Below, in pieces: positions 1 to 5,858 of a stretch of DNA of 5,860 nucleotides (within the stretch, counting starts at the first letter, position 1; the number at the start of each line of letters is the position of its first letter). A program made the position numbers and the translations under genes. This DNA is from Anaeroplasmataceae bacterium. GTDB taxonomy: Bacteria > Bacillota_I > Bacilli_A > Acholeplasmatales > Anaeroplasmataceae. The stretch covers positions 1 through 5,860 of the forward strand of contig JAHHSW010000063.1 of assembly GCA_020024985.1 (NCBI GenBank), given 5' to 3'. Below the pieces are notes generated by a model, which was not told where the DNA came from, did not search any database, and was given only the letters and a program-made list of their open reading frames with translations.

Positions 1-12
1 ATTTTAGCTAAA

Positions 13-28
13 AGCCTCAAAAAAGGCT
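13..28. repeat. Small inverted repeat, possibly the end of an upstream terminator
   Basis: AGCCT (13-17) and AGGCT (24-28) can form a 5-bp hairpin with a six-base A-rich loop. No U-run follows on the + strand. On the - strand the hairpin would be followed by TTTT, but no - strand gene is seen to its right. It may be the remnant of a terminator for a gene lying left of the window. The evidence is weak. Confidence 0.25.
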
Positions 29-56
29 CTAAATGGCCTAAAAATTAATATTTTAC

Positions 57-85
57 TTGCAATATCCCTTAAAGTTTAATATACT
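57..85 (+). promoter_or_regulatory. Sigma-A-type promoter for yebC
   Basis: A -35 box TTGCAA (57-62) and a -10 box TATACT (80-85) are separated by exactly 17 bases in an AT-rich setting. Transcription would start near base 92, giving an untranslated leader of about 35 bases before the yebC ATG. The leader shows no obvious riboswitch or hairpin. The boxes were found by eye; no start site has been measured. Confidence 0.65.
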
Positions 86-126
86 ATTAAAGAAAATTGG
101 AAAAATATTGAAGGGTCGTGTAATTT

Positions 127-864
127 ATGGGTAGAGCGCATGAGGTAAGAGCAGCGTCTATGGCTAAAACAGCCGCTATGAAGTCATCAAAATATGCAAA
201 ATGGGGTAAGGAAGTATTTGCAGCAGCAAAGGCTGGAGTTCCTGATCCAGAAATGAATTTAGGCTTAAAGCGTACTATTGAGCGTGCAAAGAAGGATCAA
301 TGTCCTGCAGACGTTATCAAGAGAGCAATCGCTAAGGCAGCAGGTTTACAATCTGGTGCAACAAAGGAAAAGGTATATGAGGGCTACGGTCCTGGTAATG
401 TAGCTATGATTGTTGAGTGCTTAACTGACAATGATAATAGAACATTTACTGAGGTTCGTACAGCATTTAATAAAACAGGTGGTACAATCGGTACATCTGT
501 AAGCTATTTATTCAATAGAAAGGCTCAATTCGAGTTCACTGGTATGAGTGAGGATGAAGCTATGGAGGCTTTAATGAATGGAGATGCTGATTTCGAGGAA
601 ATTACAACAAATGAGGATGGTTCAGTATCTATCGAGGCTACACCTGATCAATTTGAAGCAATTAAGGCAGCATTATTAGAAGCAAAGCCAGAGCTTGAAT
701 TTGATACTTGCTCAGTTGATTTAGTTCCATCTACATATGTTGATCTAGATGAGGATCACCTAGGTAAGTTTGAAAGACTTCTTGGTCTTTTAAAGGAGTT
801 TGATGATGTTAACGAAATTCATCATAACGCTAACCTACCTGAGGAAGAGGAAGACGAGGAGTAA
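127..864 (+). CDS. yebC: YebC/PmpR-family regulator or translation factor
   Basis: This is a YebC/TACO1-family protein of 245 residues, the usual length (about 240-250). Family hallmarks are the MGRA start with a basic, Ala/Lys-rich N-terminal domain (about 1-75), the YEGYGPG motif (84-90), LTDNDNRT (99-106), VSYLFNRK (125-132) and a very acidic C-terminal tail. Family members were first described as cytoplasmic DNA-binding regulators; more recent work on bacterial and mitochondrial homologues links them to translation of proline-rich stretches. Which role applies here cannot be read from sequence. The ATG at 127 is chosen because MGR is the conserved family start; a GAAGGG at 110-115 is a modest ribosome site 11 bases upstream. 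An internal ATG at 160 would remove conserved residues. One oddity is that the usual Gly-Thr-Ser-Gly-Ser-Val-Ser segment appears here as GTSVS, two residues short. The gene has its own promoter and a strong terminator, so it is probably monocistronic. Confidence 0.93.
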   Translation: MGRAHEVRAASMAKTAAMKSSKYAKWGKEVFAAAKAGVPDPEMNLGLKRTIERAKKDQCPADVIKRAIAKAAGLQSGATKEKVYEGYGPGNVAMIVECLTDNDNRTFTEVRTAFNKTGGTIGTSVSYLFNRKAQFEFTGMSEDEAMEALMNGDADFEEITTNEDGSVSIEATPDQFEAIKAALLEAKPELEFDTCSVDLVPSTYVDLDEDHLGKFERLLGLLKEFDDVNEIHHNANLPEEEEDEE

Positions 865-873
865 TATAAATTT

Positions 874-900
874 TAAGGAAGCTTTGGCTTCCTTATTTTT
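874..900 (+). terminator. Intrinsic terminator after yebC
   Basis: AAGGAAGC (875-882) pairs perfectly with GCTTCCTT (887-894) around a TTTG loop, and T874-A895 can add a ninth pair. A run of five T (896-900) follows at once. It lies ten bases after the yebC stop and ends only four to six bases before the pyrR Shine-Dalgarno, so it also acts as a barrier in front of pyrR. I see no sequence resembling a PyrR binding loop or an alternative antiterminator pairing. Confidence 0.85.
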
Positions 901-918
901 GTAATTGGAGGTTATTTT

Positions 919-1416
919 ATGAAAGCAATTATTGAAAGTGATCAATTTAATAGAACCCTAAAGAGAATGACTCATGAAATTATAGAAAGAAATGAGGATT
1001 TAAATAAAATAATCCTAGTAGGAATTGAAAGAAAGGGTACACCTATCGCAAGAGAAATCAAGGTCCTGATTAAGCAATTTGAGGATGTTGATGTACCACT
1101 TGAATCATTAAATATAAATTCTCATAGAGACGATCATAAGAAGAATACACTAGATAAAAGTGTCTTTAGCAATAATATTAATGACCATATTATTGTTTTA
1201 GTAGATGACGTTTTATGCACAGGAAGATCTGTAAGGGCAGCGATTGATGCCATTATAGATATGGGTAGGCCTAGTAAGGTTGAGCTTGCTGTCTTTGTAG
1301 ATAGAGGACATAGAGAGCTTCCTATTAGAGCTGACTTTGTTGGAAAGAGTATTCCAACTAGTAAAAGTGAAATGGTAGTAGTTGATTACGAAAATAGACA
1401 GGTTATCATAAAATAG
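919..1416 (+). CDS. pyrR: PyrR: pyr operon RNA-binding attenuator / uracil phosphoribosyltransferase
   Basis: PyrR is a type I phosphoribosyltransferase fold protein. In Firmicutes it binds pyr mRNA in response to UMP to cause attenuation, and it usually also makes UMP from uracil and PRPP. The PRPP-binding loop is clear (VLVDDVLCTGRS, 93-104), as are the family blocks GRPSKVELAVFVDRGHRELPI (split: GRPS 116-119, DRGHRELPIRAD 128-139) and GKSIPTSKSE (142-151). Of the residues I recall as important for RNA binding in B. subtilis PyrR (T18, H22, R141, R146, K152), the equivalents H19, R132, R137 and K143 are kept and T18 is Lys15. His69 replaces the usual Tyr before RDD, and Cys100 replaces an aromatic in the PRPP loop. 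At 165 residues it is slightly shorter than usual (about 175-185), mainly at the C-terminus. The start has a good ribosome site (TTGGAGG, 905-911, seven bases before ATG). No other pyr genes are nearby. It probably acts in trans on pyr leaders elsewhere. Confidence 0.93.
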   Translation: MKAIIESDQFNRTLKRMTHEIIERNEDLNKIILVGIERKGTPIAREIKVLIKQFEDVDVPLESLNINSHRDDHKKNTLDKSVFSNNINDHIIVLVDDVLCTGRSVRAAIDAIIDMGRPSKVELAVFVDRGHRELPIRADFVGKSIPTSKSEMVVVDYENRQVIIK

Positions 1417-1429
1417 TTTCATTAAAAAG

Positions 1430-1458
1430 TTTATAAATGTCGTTTGTTGTGGTATCAT
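1430..1458 (+). promoter_or_regulatory. Extended -10 promoter for fhs and the following gene
   Basis: TTTATA (1430-1435) and TATCAT (1453-1458) are 17 bases apart. TG at 1450-1451 gives the extended -10 form TGGTATCAT, which compensates for a modest -35. The start site would be near 1465, leaving an AT-rich leader of about 42 bases with no clear hairpin before the GAGGGGG ribosome site (1489-1495). No terminator is visible between pyrR and this promoter, so pyrR transcripts may also run into fhs. A second, poorer combination (TTGTTG 1444-1449 with TATAAA 1465-1470) has a spacing of only 15. Confidence 0.6.
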
Positions 1459-1506
1459 TATAGATATAAATAAATATATTAATATATAGAGGGGGATAAA
1501 ATTTAT

Positions 1507-3171
1507 ATGTTAACAGATTTAGAGATTGCTCAAGCAGCTGATATTAAGCATATTAGTGAGATTGCAAGCGAGCTTGGAATTAATGAGGATGCTTTAGAGC
1601 TTTATGGTAAATATAAGGCTAAGGTAGATCCTACAGCAATTAAAGGTAATAAAAATGGTAAGTTAGTATTAGTTACTGCAATATCTCCGACACCTGCAGG
1701 TGAGGGTAAGAGTACTACAACTATTGGCTTATGTGATGCTATGAATAGATTAGGCTATAAGACAATGGTTGCCCTAAGAGAACCTAGCTTTGGACCGGTT
1801 ATGGGTGTAAAGGGTGGAGCTGCTGGTGGTGGCTATGCACAGGTTATTCCTATGGAGGACATTAACCTTCATTTTACAGGAGACCTACATGCAATTACAA
1901 CAGCAAACAACGCTATTGCAGCTATAATTGATAATCATATTCATCAGGGAAATGCCTTAGGTATTGACCCAACTAGAATCGTTTGGCATAGATGTCTAGA
2001 TATGAATGATAGATCACTTAGAAATGTAATAGTAGGTCTTGGTGGACATGCTAATGGTGTACCAAGAGAGGATCATTTTGATATTACTGTAGCTTCTGAA
2101 ATAATGGCAGTAATGTGCTTATCTACATCAATGGAGGATTTCAAGAATAGGGTTGGAAGAATCGTTGTTGCATATAATTATGATAAGAAGCCAGTTACTG
2201 TTAATGATTTAGAGGCAACTGGAGCAATAGCATTAATAATGAAGGATGCTTTAAAGCCAAATTTAGTTCAAACACTAGAGCATAATCCAGCCTTTATTCA
2301 TGGTGGTCCATTCGCAAATATTGCGCATGGCTGTAACTCAGTTTTAGCAACTAAAACTGCCATGAGATTAAGTGATTATGTAATTACTGAGGCAGGCTTT
2401 GGTGCTGATCTTGGTGCTGAAAAGTTCTTTGATATTAAGTGTCCATCTGCAAGTATTAAGCCATCTGCAGTAGTAATTGTAGCTACCATTCGTGCACTTA
2501 AGATGCATGGTGGAGTCTTAAAGGAGGACCTAAAGGAAGAGAACGTTGAGGCCTTATTAAAGGGTATTAGTAATTTAGAGAAGCATATTGAAAATGTTAA
2601 GAAATTCAATTTACCATATGTTATTGCTATTAATAAGTTCTATACTGATACTGAAAATGAAATCAATGCCCTATTAAGCTGGGCTAAGGAAAATAATCAT
2701 GAAATTTCATTATCCGAGGTATTCACTAAGGGTGGTGAAGGTGGAGTTGATTTAGCTAATAAGCTAGTTAATAAGATTAACACTGAGGATGGTACTAATA
2801 CATTTACTCCATTATATGATTATGAGGATACAATTAAAAATAAGATAACTAAGATTTGTAAGGAGATTTATGGAGCTCAAAATGTAGAGTTCTCAAGTAC
2901 TGCTAAATCTCAAATGACACAATTTAAGAAGAATGGTTGGGAAAATTTACCAATTTGTATGGCGAAAACTCAATATTCATTCTCCGATAATCCAAAGCTT
3001 TTAGGTAGACCTGAGGGCTTTACAATGACAATAAGAGAGGTTCTTCCTGCAATTGGAGCTGGATTCATAGTAGCATTAACAGGAGATATTATGAGAATGC
3101 CAGGCTTACCTAAGGTACCAGCAGCCAATCGTATGGATGTAGTAGATGGAAAGACTGTGGGCTTATTCTAA
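1507..3171 (+). CDS. fhs: Formate--tetrahydrofolate ligase
   Basis: Fhs (10-formyltetrahydrofolate synthetase, EC 6.3.4.3) joins formate to tetrahydrofolate using ATP, giving 10-formyl-THF for purine synthesis and for formylation of initiator Met-tRNA; in acetogens it also serves CO2 fixation. The protein is cytoplasmic and normally a homotetramer. At 554 residues it is full length (usual about 555-560). The ATP-binding loop [11 protein letters not shown] lies at 62-72, with Ser69 where Thr is common. The first family signature [11 protein letters not shown] is at 100-110 and the second, [12 protein letters not shown], at 325-336. The C-terminus ends in the family-typical [11 protein letters not shown] followed by GLF. 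The start gives the expected N-terminus ([10 protein letters not shown] then [10 protein letters not shown]) and has a GAGGGGG ribosome site 11 bases upstream. The stop lies 21 bases before the next gene, which has its own good ribosome site, so the two are very likely cotranscribed. No Wood-Ljungdahl genes are in view, so a general one-carbon role is the safer reading. Confidence 0.97.
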   Translation: MLTDLEIAQAADIKHISEIASELGINEDALELYGKYKAKVDPTAIKGNKNGKLVLVTAISPTPAGEGKSTTTIGLCDAMNRLGYKTMVALREPSFGPVMGVKGGAAGGGYAQVIPMEDINLHFTGDLHAITTANNAIAAIIDNHIHQGNALGIDPTRIVWHRCLDMNDRSLRNVIVGLGGHANGVPREDHFDITVASEIMAVMCLSTSMEDFKNRVGRIVVAYNYDKKPVTVNDLEATGAIALIMKDALKPNLVQTLEHNPAFIHGGPFANIAHGCNSVLATKTAMRLSDYVITEAGFGADLGAEKFFDIKCPSASIKPSAVVIVATIRALKMHGGVLKEDLKEENVEALLKGISNLEKHIENVKKFNLPYVIAINKFYTDTENEINALLSWAKENNHEISLSEVFTKGGEGGVDLANKLVNKINTEDGTNTFTPLYDYEDTIKNKITKICKEIYGAQNVEFSSTAKSQMTQFKKNGWENLPICMAKTQYSFSDNPKLLGRPEGFTMTIREVLPAIGAGFIVALTGDIMRMPGLPKVPAANRMDVVDGKTVGLF

Positions 3172-3192
3172 AAAAAAGAGGAGTGATTATTT

Positions 3193-4914
3193 ATGGAATT
3201 CGTAACAGGACAAAGACAGGTTGTTATCAACTTTTCTGAATCATTTTGTAAAACTGAGACTGAAATTTTAAATTCAGCCTGCTTCAAGGGCGTTTGGAAA
3301 AAGTTCTTGATGAATATAAGAAAGAGAGAAAGACAAGACTTATTAAAGATTTTAAAGCTATTTCCAAAGCCAGAAACTGATTACATTGACTTATTTAAGC
3401 TATTATTATCTTTTGATATAGATGAAATTAAGGCAATGTCACCATTCTATAATATAGCATTAGAATATAGAGAAGGAATTTATCAGTTAGTCGAGGAATT
3501 CTATGATTACTGGAGAAAGCTTGAAAGATACTCAGTAGTATTCTCAAATAAGGGAATTGGTGGTATTGAATCATCAACCTTTATTAGTGCTCAAGCATCC
3601 TTCACTAGCCTAGTATTAAAGACATATAGAACAATATCTGAAAAGCTATATGGTGAGGATTTTAATATTTATCGTCAGCTACCAGCAGGTATCAATGCAG
3701 CCTTATTAATTTCAAAGCATGCATGGATGCCAGCAAATAGCCCATATGCCTTCCTAGCAAAGAGTGAGGCAATTGAGCAAATCCTTATACGTCCACCATT
3801 TATTTCTTATTCAGACAAGAATAAGAGAACAGGTACCTATAAGGAGGTATTTGAAAATCCTATTAATTTATTTAAGGATAAGATTAAGGCATCTGAATAC
3901 TATTGCTACCCAGCAATGGTAGGTAGTGCCCTAACCTATGTATATTTCCATAGAGATTATATGGCACATGGTATTACGCTATGTAACCTATTTGAGTTCG
4001 TACCACTATCAAGAATTAAGGGTAAGAAGCCAGATTGTATTTATATCTTTGGTGCACCATATAACGATGAATCATATTTCTATCATGATAAGGAAAATGA
4101 TATCTTTGTTGGTGTAGCACCACATGATGCATCAATCGATTACTTCGGATATATGAAGAAGATGATGCTTACCTTATATAACACAAAGATGATTGAAAGT
4201 GGTAACCTTCCACTTCATGGTGCTTGTGTACATATCACAATGAAGAATGGTACAAAGAAGAATATTGTTATTATAGGAGATAGTGGAGCTGGTAAGAGTG
4301 AATCACTAGAGGCCCTATCAGCAGTAGCTGGAGATAACATTTCAAATCAATTAACAGTATTTGATGATATGGGTACATTTAAGATGGTTGATGGTAAGAT
4401 TAAGGCCTATGGTACTGAAATTGGTGCCTTTGTAAGACTTGATGATATGGCATCAGGCTATGCCTATAATGAAATGGATAGAGCAATTTTCATGAACCCT
4501 GATAAGGTAAATTCAAGACTAGTAATTCCGGTAGCTACCTACCCTCAAATAATGAGAGGCTATGAGGTTGATATGGTGCTTTATGCAAATAACTATGACC
4601 CAGAGGAGGTAGCACCTGAGGCTATTACCTTCTTTGATAATATAGAGGATGCTAAGAAGGTATTCATAAGAGGAGCTCGTAGGGCTAAGGGAACTACTCA
4701 AGAAATTGGTCTTGTTGAATCATTCTTTGCAAACCCATTTGGACCAGTTCAAAGAGAAGAAAAGACAAGAGTAATTATTGATTCAATGTTTAAGTGGTTA
4801 TACGATAATGGAATTCCAGTTGGTGAGCTACATACAAGGCTTGCAGTTCCAGGTGCTGAGCATGATGGCCCAGCTAAGGCAGCTAGAGAATTATTTAAAC
4901 TACTTGAAAAGTAA
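3193..4914 (+). CDS. Divergent PEPCK/HPr-kinase superfamily P-loop protein, function not established
   Basis: This 573-residue protein has a P-loop kinase domain of the PEP carboxykinase/HPr kinase superfamily in its C-terminal half. Seen in order: YFGYMKKMM (317-325), LHGAC (341-345), Walker A GDSGAGKSES (362-371), VFDDMG (389-394), TEIG (408-411), VNSRLVIP (439-446), GARRAKGTT (494-502), FFANPFGP (511-518), TRVIID (525-530) and a final LAVPGAEHDG. By eye, against ATP-PEPCK from memory, these fit YGGEMKK, the metal-binding SMHC His, the P-loop, GDDEH, EGG, ENTRVSYP, the AK-AGTE loop, FSACFG, DTRAIID and LAIP. Lys323, His342, Lys368, Asp391/392 and Arg442 would be the catalytic equivalents. 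The P-loop itself reads more like HPr kinase (GDSGxGKSE). Residues 1 to about 300 are mostly helical-looking and unrecognised, with no signal peptide or membrane segment. Genome pipelines may label such proteins phosphoenolpyruvate carboxykinase. Whether it carboxylates PEP, phosphorylates a protein or does something else is unknown. Start: AGAGGAG at 3177-3183, nine bases before ATG. It forms an operon with fhs; codon use matches its neighbours. Confidence 0.8.
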   Translation: MEFVTGQRQVVINFSESFCKTETEILNSACFKGVWKKFLMNIRKRERQDLLKILKLFPKPETDYIDLFKLLLSFDIDEIKAMSPFYNIALEYREGIYQLVEEFYDYWRKLERYSVVFSNKGIGGIESSTFISAQASFTSLVLKTYRTISEKLYGEDFNIYRQLPAGINAALLISKHAWMPANSPYAFLAKSEAIEQILIRPPFISYSDKNKRTGTYKEVFENPINLFKDKIKASEYYCYPAMVGSALTYVYFHRDYMAHGITLCNLFEFVPLSRIKGKKPDCIYIFGAPYNDESYFYHDKENDIFVGVAPHDASIDYFGYMKKMMLTLYNTKMIESGNLPLHGACVHITMKNGTKKNIVIIGDSGAGKSESLEALSAVAGDNISNQLTVFDDMGTFKMVDGKIKAYGTEIGAFVRLDDMASGYAYNEMDRAIFMNPDKVNSRLVIPVATYPQIMRGYEVDMVLYANNYDPEEVAPEAITFFDNIEDAKKVFIRGARRAKGTTQEIGLVESFFANPFGPVQREEKTRVIIDSMFKWLYDNGIPVGELHTRLAVPGAEHDGPAKAARELFKLLEK

Positions 4915-4919
4915 TAATT

Positions 4920-4942
4920 AGGGCGTAGAAATACGCCCTTTT
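4920..4942 (+). terminator. GAAA-loop hairpin with short U-run, probable weak terminator
   Basis: AGGGCGTA (4920-4927) pairs perfectly with TACGCCCT (4932-4939) around a GAAA tetraloop, a very stable GNRA-type loop. Only four T follow (4939-4942, one of them paired) before AAATAC, so termination is probably partial. It begins five bases after the stop of the upstream gene and ends seven bases before the tatD ribosome site. It could equally protect the 3' end of a processed fhs operon mRNA while letting some transcription into tatD. Confidence 0.65.
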
Positions 4943-4963
4943 AAATACTAAGGAGGACTTAAT

Positions 4964-5728
4964 ATGATAGATTCACACTCACATCTATTTGCAGAGGAAT
5001 TTAAGGATGATTTAGAGGAATGCATAGAAAGATGTAAGGAAAATAATGTTAATAAAATCATTTTGGTTGGCTTTTCAAAAGAGACTAATAGAGAGGCCCA
5101 AAGATTAAGTAAGCTATATCCTATTTTCTATCCTACTGCAGGTGTACATCCCTGTGATGCCAATAAGGATTATCTAGAGCAATTTGCTGAGCTTAAGGAA
5201 TTTATTAAGGAAAATAAGGTTTACGCTATTGGAGAATGTGGTCTAGATTACTATTGGGATACCACCTTTAAGGAAGAACAAAAGAAACTATTTAAGCTTC
5301 AATGTGAGCTTGCTATTGAAAATGCTCTTCCAGTTATAGTCCATATGAGAGACGCTACTAAGGATGCTTATGACATCTTAAAGGAATATAGTGGTAAACT
5401 AAAGGCAGTTATGCACTGCTATAGTGGCAGTAGTGACATGGCTTTAGAATTTTTAAAGCTAGGATACTATATTTCTCTTGGTGGACCAGTAACCTTTAAA
5501 AATGCTAAGGAGCCAAAAAAGGTAGCTACTATTGTACCACTTGATAGGCTTCTTATTGAAACTGATTGTCCATATCTTGCTCCTACCCCAAATAGAGGTA
5601 AAAGAAATGAAAGCTCCTATGTTAAGCTAGTGTGCCAGGAAATTGCTAGCCTAAGAGGATTAAGCTTTGAAGAGGTAGAAAGAGCTACAGAAGATAATAC
5701 AATTAGATTATTTAAGCTAGATAGATAA
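4964..5728 (+). CDS. tatD: TatD-family metal-dependent deoxyribonuclease
   Basis: This is a TatD/YcfH-type hydrolase with an amidohydrolase-like TIM-barrel fold. Family members are cytoplasmic, metal-dependent DNases, with 3'-5' exonuclease activity shown for E. coli TatD, and are linked to DNA repair and DNA breakdown. At 254 residues it is full length (usual about 250-265). Expected metal ligands are all present: HxH at His5 and His7 (MIDSHSHL), Glu91 in GECGLDYY (90-97), His127 in VHMRD (126-130), His151 in MHCYSG (150-155) and Asp201 in ETDCPYLAP (199-207). GVHP (60-63) and GKRNE (212-216) are further family blocks. An AAGGAGGA ribosome site (4950-4957) stands seven bases before the ATG and is the best in the window. 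In Bacillus the orthologue (yabD) lies near rnmV and ksgA; whether these follow here is beyond the window. No dedicated promoter is visible, so expression may rely on read-through of the preceding weak hairpin. Confidence 0.94.
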   Translation: MIDSHSHLFAEEFKDDLEECIERCKENNVNKIILVGFSKETNREAQRLSKLYPIFYPTAGVHPCDANKDYLEQFAELKEFIKENKVYAIGECGLDYYWDTTFKEEQKKLFKLQCELAIENALPVIVHMRDATKDAYDILKEYSGKLKAVMHCYSGSSDMALEFLKLGYYISLGGPVTFKNAKEPKKVATIVPLDRLLIETDCPYLAPTPNRGKRNESSYVKLVCQEIASLRGLSFEEVERATEDNTIRLFKLDR

Positions 5729-5752
5729 TATAAAGCTAATTTAATATAAATT

Positions 5753-5816
5753 AAGCCTCCTACTATAGCTATAAGCTTTTTAAAGCCTAGATAGATTGTT
5801 AGGAGGTTTATTTTTT
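5753..5816 (+). terminator. Long hairpin terminator after tatD
   Basis: AAGCCTCCTA (5753-5762) pairs with TAGGAGGTTT (5800-5809) over ten base pairs including one G-U. The 3' arm runs into TTTATTTTTT (5807-5816), a good U-tract. The 37-base loop is unusually long but can fold further: CTAT (5763-5766) with ATAG (5791-5794), and GCTT (5775-5778) with AAGC (5783-5786). It ends tatD transcription 25 bases after the stop codon. Confidence 0.75.
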
Positions 5817-5839
5817 CATTCAAGAAGGTTTATTTTTTT
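5801..5839 (+). repeat. Tandem copy of the terminator 3' arm and U-tract
   Basis: AGGAGGTTTATTTTTT (5801-5816) is repeated at 5823-5838 as AGAAGGTTTATTTTTT, 22 bases downstream with one difference in 16. An extra T follows at 5839 and a short spacer (CATTCA) separates the copies. The second copy pairs less well with the 5' arm at 5753-5762 because of the changed base. The likeliest origin is a local slippage duplication. Confidence 0.6.
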
Positions 5840-5858
5840 CCTAAAATTATAAGGAAAA
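5836..5858. repeat. Weak inverted repeat at the window's right edge
   Basis: TTTTCCT (5836-5842) can pair with AGGAAAA (5852-5858) around a nine-base loop. It is AT-rich and has no U-run after it in the visible sequence. It overlaps the T-run of the second terminator copy. It may be part of the leader or promoter region of a gene beyond the window, or chance. Confidence 0.25.

Noticed and set aside
562..580. GGAGG followed by ATG inside yebC
   Set aside because: The ATG is in frame with yebC and would give only a C-terminal fragment; it is most likely codon composition.
1417..1506. Possible riboswitch or attenuator in the fhs leader
   Set aside because: The leader from the predicted start is only about 42 bases, AT-rich, and shows no conserved riboswitch core or hairpin with U-run.
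2518..2535. Internal AAGGAGG motif in fhs resembling a ribosome site
   Set aside because: It encodes Lys-Glu-Asp codons in a conserved gene, and no start codon at proper distance opens a separate frame.
1213..2609. Open frames on the - strand inside pyrR (1213-1458) and fhs (2376-2609)
   Set aside because: Both lie antisense to strongly conserved genes, lack ribosome sites, and read as low-information translations of the opposite strand.
4519..4701. Open frame on the - strand inside the PEPCK-like gene
   Set aside because: It is a shadow of the coding strand; no promoter or ribosome site supports it.
4904..4931. TTGAAA and TAGAAA, 16 bases apart, as a tatD promoter
   Set aside because: The -10 would lie inside the hairpin loop and the RNA would start within the terminator; the -10 match is poor.
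5617..5823. Open frame of 68 codons on the - strand across the tatD 3' end and terminator
   Set aside because: It overlaps conserved tatD codons and a hairpin terminator, has no good ribosome site before its ATG, and its product has no recognisable features.
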